From the NCBI RefSeq assembly GCF_001541925.1, contig NZ_LQMW01000017.1, positions 124,001 to 188,000 of the forward strand: 64,000 nucleotides of DNA. Reading direction: 5' to 3'. The DNA is from Nitrosopumilus sp. Nsub. GTDB taxonomy: Archaea; Thermoproteota; Nitrososphaeria; Nitrososphaerales; Nitrosopumilaceae. The translations under genes and the position numbers were made by a program. This document shows, piece by piece, positions 40,521 through 48,349 of this stretch. Under the pieces are notes generated by a model. It was given only the letters and a program-made list of their open reading frames with translations, ran no database searches and was not told where the DNA came from. The stretch's first letter is position 1. Every line of letters begins with the position of its first letter.

Positions 40521-42272
40521 ATGTCACAGAATCCTAGTGGTTTATTAGAATATATTCCAGGCTCACATGCACTATTAGTACAAAAAAATTCTAGTCCACC
40601 TTTAGAAGGATTTGCAGAAAATATCAGAGAAAGTATTCATGAGTATGCAGAAGATTCAAAAAATGAAGTAGAAAAAGGAAATAACTTCCTTCAATGGATT
40701 TTGACAAGAGTTTTTGAGGCTACAGAAGATGATGCAGCAGATGCAATTGTTGATGGAGCAAATGACTTAGGAATTGATGCGTATCTGCCAGTGGATTTTT
40801 CAGACAATACTGTTAGATTATTTCAATCAAAATACGGAACATCACATTCACTTGAAGCAATTGCAAAATTTAAAGAGGATGCAAAAAGGTTACTTGCAAA
40901 AGACATTACAAAAATGAGGCCAGAATTAGCACAACTTGTAACAAAAATTAAAGAAAAAAATCTAAAAATAAAATGTTGTTATGTCACAGATCAAAAAGTC
41001 GATTATCATGATGAATTAGTAGAAATAATTGATGAAGAAAAAATTATTCAAAAATTATGGGATAGAATAAAAAAACCAGCAGCAGGAAAAAAATCATCAA
41101 TAAAATTAGAAAGAATGCTTAGACATGAAAATACCATTTTAGGAATTTTAAAACTACGTGAATTGACAGATTTTGTGAGTAAAAATCGAGATTATGTTTT
41201 TGAATCAAACATTAGACAATGGATGCAATTTAAGACTACAGTTAACAAAGGATTAAGAGATACTTTACAAACAAATCCAGGAAAATTCTTTTTTTACAAT
41301 AATGGAATTACAATTGTAGTTAGTGATTTTACAGAATTAGGAGAAAATATGATTGAACTTTTTGCTCCACAAATTGTTAATGGTGCACAAACATCAAATT
41401 CAATTTTAGATCATTCAAAGAGAACAAAAAATATGGATGGTTCAATGACAGTGACAATAATAAAAGCTGATGACGAACAAGAGCAAAACAATATTACAAA
41501 ATACAGAAACTCTCAAAATTCCGTAAGAGGAAAAGATTTAGTTTCATTAATGGATTTTCACAAATCAATTAAATCACAATTAAAAAATTGTGGATATTTT
41601 TATGAAATTCAAGCAGGCTCATTTGATACAAAAACAAAATCAAAACAATTAGAATATGGAGGGGATTCAGCTTACAATAATTATCTTCCAGACAATCATA
41701 AAAAAGTCATTGTTGCAAAAGATGCAATTCAATCATTAGTTGCAGGAATTGAACAAAGACCTACAGAATCATACAGTTCTCCAGCTCAATTTCTTCCAAG
41801 AGGTAGTAAATATGATCAAATTTTTAATGACAATCTAAAAGATGATTATAGAATTATACTATATCCATATCTTGTAAAGGAATTTGCAAAAAAATCTTTG
41901 AAATATGGAAAACAAGGAGGCCACAAAACAAAAAGATATGCAACATTATTCTTTGTAGCAGTTTATTTCAGAATACTACACAAAAAAATTTTAGAATCTA
42001 AAGGAGATTTTAAATCAGATGTAAGAAAATTAGAACCAATTTTTCACAGTTTTAAGCTTAATAATAGAATTTTAAAACTTACAGATGTTATTGTTACAAA
42101 ATTTCTAGAGGATACAGTAGTCGATGACGAAATTGAGTTAGCAAATACAAAACATAATTTCTTCTCTCAACATGTTTGGAATGACACAATGCTCAGAGTG
42201 ATAGATAAAAAAATTAGACAAGAAGAAGATGAAATAATAGCACTTAGAAAAATTGCAAATAATCTATTTTGA
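40521..42272 (+). CDS. AIPR-family protein with N-terminal PD-(D/E)XK-type nuclease motif
   Basis: 583 aa. Residues 80-104 contain NDLGIDAY (Asp86) and LFQSK (Gln102-x-Lys104), the D...QxK pattern of Mrr/PD-(D/E)XK restriction nucleases. The centre has FFYNNGITI (257-265) and IVNGAQTSNS (285-294), the hallmarks of AIPR, the abortive-infection phage-resistance family. The C-terminal part is helical and charged. In bacteria AIPR proteins are linked to anti-phage defence; that role here is inference, as the gene stands alone. A strong TATA-like element (TATATAATATATT, about 40500) precedes the ATG. Confidence 0.8.
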   Translation: MSQNPSGLLEYIPGSHALLVQKNSSPPLEGFAENIRESIHEYAEDSKNEVEKGNNFLQWILTRVFEATEDDAADAIVDGANDLGIDAYLPVDFSDNTVRLFQSKYGTSHSLEAIAKFKEDAKRLLAKDITKMRPELAQLVTKIKEKNLKIKCCYVTDQKVDYHDELVEIIDEEKIIQKLWDRIKKPAAGKKSSIKLERMLRHENTILGILKLRELTDFVSKNRDYVFESNIRQWMQFKTTVNKGLRDTLQTNPGKFFFYNNGITIVVSDFTELGENMIELFAPQIVNGAQTSNSILDHSKRTKNMDGSMTVTIIKADDEQEQNNITKYRNSQNSVRGKDLVSLMDFHKSIKSQLKNCGYFYEIQAGSFDTKTKSKQLEYGGDSAYNNYLPDNHKKVIVAKDAIQSLVAGIEQRPTESYSSPAQFLPRGSKYDQIFNDNLKDDYRIILYPYLVKEFAKKSLKYGKQGGHKTKRYATLFFVAVYFRILHKKILESKGDFKSDVRKLEPIFHSFKLNNRILKLTDVIVTKFLEDTVVDDEIELANTKHNFFSQHVWNDTMLRVIDKKIRQEEDEIIALRKIANNLF

Positions 42273-42290
42273 TTGAAAAGGCAGTAGTCT

Positions 42291-42392
42291 AACCAAGTAA
42301 AAATCTTGCAGGAGGTTTACATTGGTTAAACTAGCTACCTAATTTATTGGGAAATACGTATTATTTAACATAATTTTCTCAGTTGGGGAGAA
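42291..42392. other. Two hairpins in the spacer after the AIPR gene
   Basis: In the 163-bp spacer 42273-42435, stem AACCAA with TTGGTT (42291-42296/42322-42327), continued by TAAA/TTTA, encloses a loop containing GGAGG (42311-42315). A second stem TTCTC/GAGAA (42376-42380/42388-42392) follows. The first could be a 3' UTR terminator-like structure or part of a small RNA. It is moderately GC-richer than the flanks. Confidence 0.35.
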
Positions 42393-42435
42393 TCTAGTAT
42401 GTTTTTTATATTGATGAAAAATAGAAAAAATCACA

Positions 42436-42603
42436 TTGGGTTTAAAAGAAAAATGTGTCATTTGTAATGAAAAAATGAAACAACGCTATAATCCAATGGA
42501 TGAATGGGGAATTGAAGGAACACTTTGTGGAAAATGTTATTCAAAAAAAGTTGATGAGCATTATCCAGGGGATCACATTAGAGTTAACAAAGATTTAGAT
42601 TAA
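42436..42603 (+). CDS. Small zinc-ribbon protein, 55 aa
   Basis: Starts at TTG 42436, about 25 nt after a TATA-like TTTTTATATTG, and ends at TAA 42603. The product contains two CxxC pairs (KCVICNEKM and LCGKCYSKK), so it probably binds one zinc. Function unknown. It converges on the 196-aa gene, with the TTAA at 42600-42603 supplying both stops. Confidence 0.7.
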   Translation: MGLKEKCVICNEKMKQRYNPMDEWGIEGTLCGKCYSKKVDEHYPGDHIRVNKDLD

Positions 42604-43190
42604 TTCTGTTCTGTCTTTGAATATTTATTTACATTAAAGCAGTTCCATGCAAGTGGATCATCTTTAACATCTTTTTCTTTTAAAAATTTAATATCAGTTA
42701 TTGTTTTTTTTCTTTTCAACAAATTTACTTGAAAACTAGAAAATACTTTACAACTACAATCATTGAATAAACAAACATCATCATCACCTTCATCATGATC
42801 TTGTGCTTCATGACCACAATTACATAAATCACGTTTTTTTGCATCATTTAGAGATTTTTCGGTATAAACTCCTAATCTAAGATAAGCTTCACCGCCATGA
42901 CCTTTTTTGAATCGTTCATAATGTTCAGATTTTGGCAATATTTTGAAAAAAGCTAAATTTGTATCAGGTTTTTGAGAATCAGAACCCATAATGAACCAAT
43001 AATTATTTTCCATTTCAACAAATCGAATTTTTATTGATGGATCCACCCACCAATGAATAGAATCATGCCAAATAGAAGATGATTGCTTTCGATCAGTAAT
43101 TAAAGGAACTACATTCATTCTAAGGTCAAAGTACCTATATGCAACTCCTACAAAATCATCAAACCAAGGTATTGGCGATTGAGAGGACAT
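42600..43190 (-). CDS. Hypothetical protein with Cys/His-rich segment, 196 aa
   Basis: The frame opens at TTG 43205, but the ATG at 43190 is preferred: a TATA-like ATAAATAAGC lies about 25 nt upstream. The first 120 residues are Trp/Tyr-rich (SIWHDSIHWWVDPS). Near residues 123-148, LCNCGHEAQDHDEGDDDVC plus FNDCSCKVF gives five Cys and two His, a plausible metal site. No known family recognised. Confidence 0.6.
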   Translation of the reverse strand: MSSQSPIPWFDDFVGVAYRYFDLRMNVVPLITDRKQSSSIWHDSIHWWVDPSIKIRFVEMENNYWFIMGSDSQKPDTNLAFFKILPKSEHYERFKKGHGGEAYLRLGVYTEKSLNDAKKRDLCNCGHEAQDHDEGDDDVCLFNDCSCKVFSSFQVNLLKRKKTITDIKFLKEKDVKDDPLAWNCFNVNKYSKTEQN

Positions 43191-43274
43191 TGTACAAAAA
43201 TACAAGAGGAGCTTATTTATCTGATCTGAATAAATTGTAATACCCTTATATCAGAGTTTTTCACTATATTCCAC

Positions 43275-43556
43275 ATGGTAGTTTATAGAACAAGTATGCA
43301 AATTGTTGCAGATCTATTGACAGCTACCCAATTATCAGGTCAAGAAGGTATCAGAACTACATCTCTCCTTACAAAAGCAAATCTATCACATTCAAGACTA
43401 TCAAAATTTCTAACAAATTTGACAGGTGCAGGATTAATCAACAAAATTGAGTTTGATGGAAAAAACACTTTTGTCATCACATCGAAAGGAAGACAATACT
43501 TAGAATCATATGCTAATTTTTCTAGTATTGCCGAATCATTTGGTCTAGAACTTTAA
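43275..43556 (+). CDS. Winged-helix DNA-binding protein (paralog of the gene at 36117)
   Basis: 93 aa, aligned along its length to the protein at 36117-36404: YRTSMQIVADLL versus YRTQMKIIGDIL, LSHSRLSKFLTNLTGAGLI versus ISHSRISRILKTLVSQGLL, and a shared Phe-rich end. Probably another single-domain transcription regulator. TATA-like CTTATATC is at about 43233-43240, so a leader of about 15-20 nt is possible. Confidence 0.75.
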   Translation: MVVYRTSMQIVADLLTATQLSGQEGIRTTSLLTKANLSHSRLSKFLTNLTGAGLINKIEFDGKNTFVITSKGRQYLESYANFSSIAESFGLEL

Positions 43557-43558
43557 TT

Positions 43559-43777
43559 CTATTTCTTTTTAGATCTTTTTCTTTTAGCGTTAAGTTTCTC
43601 TCGTGCTTTTTTGTCTTTGTATCCACCGTAAAAAAGAATGAAAATAATACCACCAATAGAACCATAAAACAATGGAAGAAGGGGTTGTTCACGTACTTCT
43701 CCAGTCATTGGGGAAACCCAAGCAATAGGAATTCCTACAACCATGAAAATTAAGATGATTGTAAGATACTTGTCCAT
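43559..43777 (-). CDS. Small two-helix membrane protein with basic tail, 72 aa
   Basis: Hydrophobic segments at residues 4-22 and 35-50, ending in a Lys/Arg-rich tail. The segment LLPLFYGSIGGIIFILFY resembles LSPLFWGCAGGTLIIILY of the divergent neighbour, so the two are probably paralogs. Function unknown. Its stop lies 3 nt from the convergent wHTH gene. Confidence 0.6.
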   Translation of the reverse strand: MDKYLTIILIFMVVGIPIAWVSPMTGEVREQPLLPLFYGSIGGIIFILFYGGYKDKKAREKLNAKRKRSKKK

Positions 43778-43837
43778 GCAATATCCATTTTACAAAACCA
43801 TATATCTTTTTGATTCCAGAGAATAGCGTAGAAAAAG

Positions 43838-44032
43838 ATGGTAAAATTACTAGAAATGATAGGGTTGGTACTTGTATCAATTATGATTTTAGGATTTGTT
43901 GGAGCATTAGATACACTGATACCACTTGGAATTGAAAATGGATTATCACCATTGTTTTGGGGATGTGCAGGTGGAACTCTAATCATTATTCTATATAGAA
44001 AGAGAAAGAGAAAACAAGCAGGTCTAGACTAG
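43838..44032 (+). CDS. Small two-helix membrane protein with basic tail, 64 aa
   Basis: Hydrophobic segments at about residues 5-26 and 36-52, then RKRKRKQ. It shares its layout and second helix with the divergent 72-aa protein. A 60-bp shared promoter region separates them. Function unknown. Confidence 0.6.
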   Translation: MVKLLEMIGLVLVSIMILGFVGALDTLIPLGIENGLSPLFWGCAGGTLIIILYRKRKRKQAGLD

Positions 44033-44119
44033 AAATTATTTTACAAAAATTATCAAATGATCAATTATTTATCAACCGACAGATCTATTAAGGAGCATTT
44101 TAACAAAGTAAAAGGGAAC

Positions 44120-44197
44120 ATGACAGAACAAACTAAACAATGGTGGATAGGTTTAGGTAAAGAATTAGAAATAGATATTGAAACATTAGATGAATAA
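44120..44197 (+). CDS. Possible 25-aa microprotein
   Basis: ATG 44120 to TAA 44197 encodes MTEQTKQWWIGLGKELEIDI plus five residues. A TATA-like ATTTTAAC (about 44096-44103) lies about 20-25 nt upstream and AAAGGG just before the ATG. The sequence looks protein-like (Trp pair, amphipathic end) but is too short to judge by composition. Within the 338-bp spacer 44033-44370, which also holds tRNA-Thr. Confidence 0.35.
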   Translation: MTEQTKQWWIGLGKELEIDIETLDE

Positions 44198-44243
44198 TCC
44201 AATAATTTCTCCAAAAAATTTTAAAAATTTAATATAAAATAAA

Positions 44244-44317
44244 AGCCTTGAACGGGATCTGAACCCGCGACCTACTGATTACGAATCAGGTGCTCTACCA
44301 GGCTGAGCTACCAAGGC
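44244..44317 (-). tRNA. tRNA-Thr (CGT)
   Basis: 74-nt cloverleaf on the minus strand. Acceptor GCCTTGG pairs with TCAAGGC, discriminator T; D stem GCTC/GAGC; anticodon loop TTCGTAA gives CGT; T arm GCGGG-TTCAGAT-CCCGT. Position 27-43 is a C-U mismatch, the other anticodon-stem pairs are good. No intron, CCA not encoded. Confidence 0.93.
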
Positions 44318-44370
44318 ACGATTGGATAAATCCATCAGAGTTAATAAAAAGCCTTTCCGACTTTGAATAA

Positions 44371-45669
44371 TTGAAAAAAACAATTTCAGGAATTAGAGGA
44401 ATATTTGGAGAAGATCTTAATCTAAAAGAAATAATTGAATTTACTAATAATTTTTCATCATTAATTAAATCAAAAAAATGCGTTGTAGGAAGGGATACTA
44501 GACCCTCTGGAGAAATAATTCAGGATACAGTTAGTGCAGTTCTAATGAAAAATGGAATTGATGTATTTGATTTAGGAATGGTTCCCACTCCTGTAGTTTT
44601 TAGAGAATCAAGAAAATATGGTGCAGGCATAATAATTTCTTCATCTCACAATCCAATTGAATGGAATGGAATGAAATTCATTTTAGAAGGAAGAGGAATT
44701 AATGAAAAAGAACTTCCCAGCATAATCAATCATCAAAAAATTTTAAAATCAAAAATTGGTAAAATTGAGAAAATAAAATCAACATATGTTGAAGATGCCA
44801 AAAAAATCATTGGAGACATAGCAAATTCACCTAAAATTGTAATTGATAATGGAGGAGGAGCTGCAAAAGATTTTGCAAAAGATTTGTTAAAGAATCTTGG
44901 ATGTAATGTAGAAATGATAAATCAGGAACTATTAGGTTGTTCAAGAGGGCCAGATCCTACATCAGACGAATTAATTGAATTATCCAACATAACAAATGAT
45001 AAAGAAATTGGATTTGCATTTGATTTGGACGGAGATCGCTTAGTTGTTGTTAGAAATGGAAAAAAACAGAACCCAGATGTAACATTAGGTTTAGGTGTTG
45101 CAAAATCATTAGAATTAGGGTACAAAAAATTTGTGTTAAGTTTAGACACAAGTATATCAATTGAAAAATTCATCAAAAAAAAAGGAGGAACAGTTGTAAG
45201 ATCTAAAGTGGGAGAAGCAAATGTAATAGATGACATGATAAAAAATAATTCCCAAGCGGGGGGAGAAGGAAGTAGTGCAGGATTTATTTTACCAGAATTT
45301 AATTATTGTAGAGAAGGAATTCTAACAAGTGGTTTAATAGCATCAATGTTAAAAAATCCAGAATTTTCTGAAATAATTAATTATATGGAAAATTATTTTC
45401 AGATGAGAGAGAAAATAAATGTAAATACAAAATTTCATGATGAAATAATTGAAACTGTAAAAAATTATTTAATAAAAAAATATTCAGAGATAGATACACG
45501 AGATGGTGTTAAAGCAATCATAGATGAAAATACATGGATTCTAATCAGAAAATCAAATACAGAAGACATCATAAGAATTTCTGGAGAATCAAATGATAAA
45601 GAAAAATGCAAACTAATTATTAATAATGTAACAAAAATGGTAAAAGAACATTATGACAAAATTAAATGA
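44371..45669 (+). CDS. glmM: Phosphoglucosamine mutase / phosphomannomutase family
   Basis: Alpha-D-phosphohexomutase. The active-site serine motif is IISSSHNPIEWNG (about residues 88-100), the metal loop is DLDGDR, and GEGSSAGFI is the sugar-binding motif. 432 aa. GlmM-type mutases feed UDP-GlcNAc synthesis; phosphomannomutase activity is the alternative and cannot be decided here. The TTG start is supported by TTAATAAAAAG about 25 nt upstream. It overlaps the thiL start by 17 nt. Confidence 0.85.
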   Translation: MKKTISGIRGIFGEDLNLKEIIEFTNNFSSLIKSKKCVVGRDTRPSGEIIQDTVSAVLMKNGIDVFDLGMVPTPVVFRESRKYGAGIIISSSHNPIEWNGMKFILEGRGINEKELPSIINHQKILKSKIGKIEKIKSTYVEDAKKIIGDIANSPKIVIDNGGGAAKDFAKDLLKNLGCNVEMINQELLGCSRGPDPTSDELIELSNITNDKEIGFAFDLDGDRLVVVRNGKKQNPDVTLGLGVAKSLELGYKKFVLSLDTSISIEKFIKKKGGTVVRSKVGEANVIDDMIKNNSQAGGEGSSAGFILPEFNYCREGILTSGLIASMLKNPEFSEIINYMENYFQMREKINVNTKFHDEIIETVKNYLIKKYSEIDTRDGVKAIIDENTWILIRKSNTEDIIRISGESNDKEKCKLIINNVTKMVKEHYDKIK

Positions 45670-46603
45670 AAATCAAATAATTAATATTTTTCAAAAAAAA
45701 TTAGGAAACAAAAAATTTGTTTCTGAAGATGTTGAGAAATTTACCTTAGGAAAAACAAACATTGTAGCAAAAACAGATACCATGGTACAAAGTACAGATA
45801 TTCCCAATAAAATGGAATTATCTGATGCAGCACGAAAAAGTGTAATTGCATGTGTAAGTGATTTTGCATGTAAAGGAGTAAAACCAGAATATGGAATAAT
45901 TTCAATTAATCTGCCTAAATCAATTCCAAAAAATGAAATTAACAATATTGTAAAGGGATTTAAAAATGCATGTAAAGAATACAATATTTCAATAATTGGA
46001 GGTGATACAAATGAAGGTAAAGAAATTGTCTTTAACGTTTGTATTTTTGGAAATTCTAAGAAAATTGTTACTAGAAAAGGTTCCAACAAAGGAGATTTGA
46101 TATTCACTACAGGTCCATTTGGTTACACATCAGTTGGATTAAAGATTCTATTAGGAAATAATAAAAAAATGAATAATTTAATTAAAAAATCTATTAAATC
46201 AGTGACATATCCAAAACCAAAACTAAATTATGGTTTAAAAAATAAAAAATATTTTACATCGTCAATGGATTCCAGTGACGGATTATCCACTACCTTAAAT
46301 GAAATGGCAAAACAAAGTAAAAAGAAATTTGTTATAAATAAAATACCAATTAATAGAGATTTAGAGAATTATTTTAAAAAACAAAAGAATGATTTGAATT
46401 CAGCAGTATTTCATGGAGGTGAAGAGTATGAATTTGTCTTTACAATACCTTCAAAATTTAAAAAAATTATAATTAAAAATGCAAAATTATTGAAAACACC
46501 AATTTTTGAAATTGGTTATGTTGCAGTTGGAAATGGAGTATATCTAGAAAATCAAAATGGTGAAACTAAATTGAAAGATTTAGGATGGAGGCATTTTAAA
46601 TAA
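45653..46603 (+). CDS. thiL: Thiamine-monophosphate kinase
   Basis: AIR synthase-like fold kinase that makes thiamine diphosphate. KTDTMVQSTDIPNKM, GGDTNEG and SMDSSDGLSTTLNEMAK are the metal and substrate motifs of ThiL. 316 aa is normal. It overlaps glmM by 17 nt and ends directly against the convergent hypothetical gene. Confidence 0.87.
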   Translation: MTKLNENQIINIFQKKLGNKKFVSEDVEKFTLGKTNIVAKTDTMVQSTDIPNKMELSDAARKSVIACVSDFACKGVKPEYGIISINLPKSIPKNEINNIVKGFKNACKEYNISIIGGDTNEGKEIVFNVCIFGNSKKIVTRKGSNKGDLIFTTGPFGYTSVGLKILLGNNKKMNNLIKKSIKSVTYPKPKLNYGLKNKKYFTSSMDSSDGLSTTLNEMAKQSKKKFVINKIPINRDLENYFKKQKNDLNSAVFHGGEEYEFVFTIPSKFKKIIIKNAKLLKTPIFEIGYVAVGNGVYLENQNGETKLKDLGWRHFK

Positions 46604-46924
46604 TTATTCACCAAATGAAAAATCTCTTTCAACATTATTTACAATATTAAAAATTGATTCAGAGGGTAAAACAGAAACACATTCTTTCATCCACAAATCA
46701 TCAAGATACAACAATTGTTTCCTATCATCTTCTAAAAGGTCATCAGGATTTGAAGTGGGATATAGAGTATGCATTTTGTATCCTTCATTTGCAATTTCTT
46801 GACATTTTTTTTCTACAGGAGATAAAATAATATCATTGATCGATGTTGAAGATTGGATTAAAACAGAACCCAGTAATGCAACTGAAACAGCTACGATTAT
46901 TGCTAACAAGATAATTGAAGCCAT
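46604..46924 (-). CDS. Membrane-anchored hypothetical protein, 106 aa
   Basis: ATG at 46924 preferred over TTG 46927. One N-terminal transmembrane segment (residues 2-22) and a soluble domain with two cysteines (KKCQEIANEG and MKECVSVLP). Similar short anchored proteins are common in this lineage. Function unknown. Confidence 0.55.
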   Translation of the reverse strand: MASIILLAIIVAVSVALLGSVLIQSSTSINDIILSPVEKKCQEIANEGYKMHTLYPTSNPDDLLEDDRKQLLYLDDLWMKECVSVLPSESIFNIVNNVERDFSFGE

Positions 46925-47039
46925 CAAAAATAGCTAGAAATCATAGTATATCAATAATGAATAATTATAACCCAAGTGACCATAATAGTACAAGTTTGAG
47001 AAATCAATGTTTTTTAAACCCTTTAAGATCTGGTAAGCA

Positions 47040-47543
47040 TTGTCTGAAGTAGAAGCTGAAGTAGAAGCACCAGTTGAAACAACTGAGGCAGCAGTCGAAG
47101 AACAAAAAACTGAAGCACCAGTTGAAGAACAAAATCAACCTGAGACTAAAAAAGAAGGTCCAGAAAAATGGGGAATTGCTCATATTTACAGCAGCTATAA
47201 CAATACAATTATCCACATGACAGATCTCACCGGTGGTGAAACAGTTGCCATCAGTTCTGGGGGAAATCATGTAAATGCAGATAGATATGAATCATCACCA
47301 TTTGCTGCAATGAAAGCTGCAAATGCAGTTGTTGAATCAACAAGAACAAAAGGATTCACAGGATTTCATATCAGAGTTCGCGCAGTTGGAGGAGTTGGTT
47401 CAAGAGTTCCAGGTCCAGGTGCACAAGCAGCAATTAGAGCACTAGCAAGAGGCGGATTTAAAATTGGAAGAATTGATGATGTAACACCAATTCCTCACGA
47501 TACTACCAGAAAGAAAGGTGGTAAAAGAGGAAGAAGAGTCTAG
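47040..47543 (+). CDS. rps11: 30S ribosomal protein uS11 with acidic N-terminal extension
   Basis: From residue 43 onward it is uS11 ([58 protein letters not shown]). The first 42 residues are a Glu/Val/Ala/Thr-rich acidic extension ([20 protein letters not shown]) absent from most archaeal uS11. The start is TTG at 47040, about 25 nt after TTTTTAAAC. It stands apart from the other ribosomal proteins of the usual rps13-rps4-rps11 operon. The stop is shared with the convergent gene (CTAG). Confidence 0.93.
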   Translation: MSEVEAEVEAPVETTEAAVEEQKTEAPVEEQNQPETKKEGPEKWGIAHIYSSYNNTIIHMTDLTGGETVAISSGGNHVNADRYESSPFAAMKAANAVVESTRTKGFTGFHIRVRAVGGVGSRVPGPGAQAAIRALARGGFKIGRIDDVTPIPHDTTRKKGGKRGRRV

Positions 47544-47851
47544 GTAACAGATTTTACTTTAACATTACAACCTCTAGCAACAAAATAATCGCTCATAAAG
47601 TTAGTAAATTTTCCTGCATCATCATTGTATTGATATTTTGCAAGGATATCAGAAAATTTTTCAGATATACTAATTTGAAAATTAGATTTGAATTCTAATT
47701 TAAAAAATGTCCAACCAAATTTTGATGAAGGTTCACTAACATTATAACTTGCATAACAATTCAAAAGACTTTCCATATGAGAAAGATGTTTTTTTATACA
47801 AAGTAAATCATCCAAATAATTTTGTGTTCCAATTTCTAAAGTAATACTCAT
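47540..47851 (-). CDS. Hypothetical protein, 103 aa
   Basis: Soluble alpha/beta protein ([40 protein letters not shown]). Not recognised. It starts 4 nt inside the end of the PDCD5 gene, so the two are co-transcribed, and it ends in a CTAG shared with uS11. Confidence 0.6.
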   Translation of the reverse strand: MSITLEIGTQNYLDDLLCIKKHLSHMESLLNCYASYNVSEPSSKFGWTFFKLEFKSNFQISISEKFSDILAKYQYNDDAGKFTNFMSDYFVARGCNVKVKSVT

Positions 47852-48261
47852 TCCACATCATCATCTTTAGATTTGTTACTAAGTTTATCAGTTAAAGAAA
47901 CAAACTTCCCATCTTGTTGAATGTTAATTTTAGTATCCATTCTTACACTTAATCCAATTGAACGAAACAATCCTAATAATTTTCCACCATCAAGATTTTC
48001 AGTAATTTCTCCACTTTTAATTAATTCAGATAATTTGACAATTATCATTTTAGTTTCATTTGGAAACTGAGATTCAGCATTTGTTAAAACTTCCAATCCT
48101 CTAAACCCCAATTGTTTTATCAATACATCTCTAGGACTAACAGTTTTTTCTTCAGATGGCTCAGGAGTTTTAGTGTCATTATCTCGTGAAGAGATATTTT
48201 TTTGCATTTCAGCTAATCGTTTAGCTTGTAATCTCTGAAGTTCAGAATCGTCTTCGCTCAA
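47848..48261 (-). CDS. DNA-binding protein of the PDCD5/TFAR19 family
   Basis: 137 aa. The start RLQAKRLAEMQKNI, the helix-rich centre IVKLSELIKSGEITENLDGG and KLLGLFRSIG match archaeal PDCD5 homologs, small double-stranded-DNA-binding proteins. A Ser/Pro-rich insert (DTKTPEPSEEKTVSP) and an acidic end are features of this copy. Physiological role in archaea is not established. Confidence 0.75.
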   Translation of the reverse strand: MSEDDSELQRLQAKRLAEMQKNISSRDNDTKTPEPSEEKTVSPRDVLIKQLGFRGLEVLTNAESQFPNETKMIIVKLSELIKSGEITENLDGGKLLGLFRSIGLSVRMDTKINIQQDGKFVSLTDKLSNKSKDDDVE

Positions 48262-48349
48262 CCTTTAATCACACCTAAAGGTACCAATTTTGAACCTATA
48301 TGCGTTCTTACCTAATTTGCTAGTCATTGCAAAGATTAGTTAGTTAGAA

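Noticed and set aside
40521-43190. A multi-gene defence island around the AIPR gene
   Set aside because: The following genes are small zinc-ribbon and hypothetical proteins with no methyltransferase, integrase or other defence partner, so only a single-gene role can be proposed.
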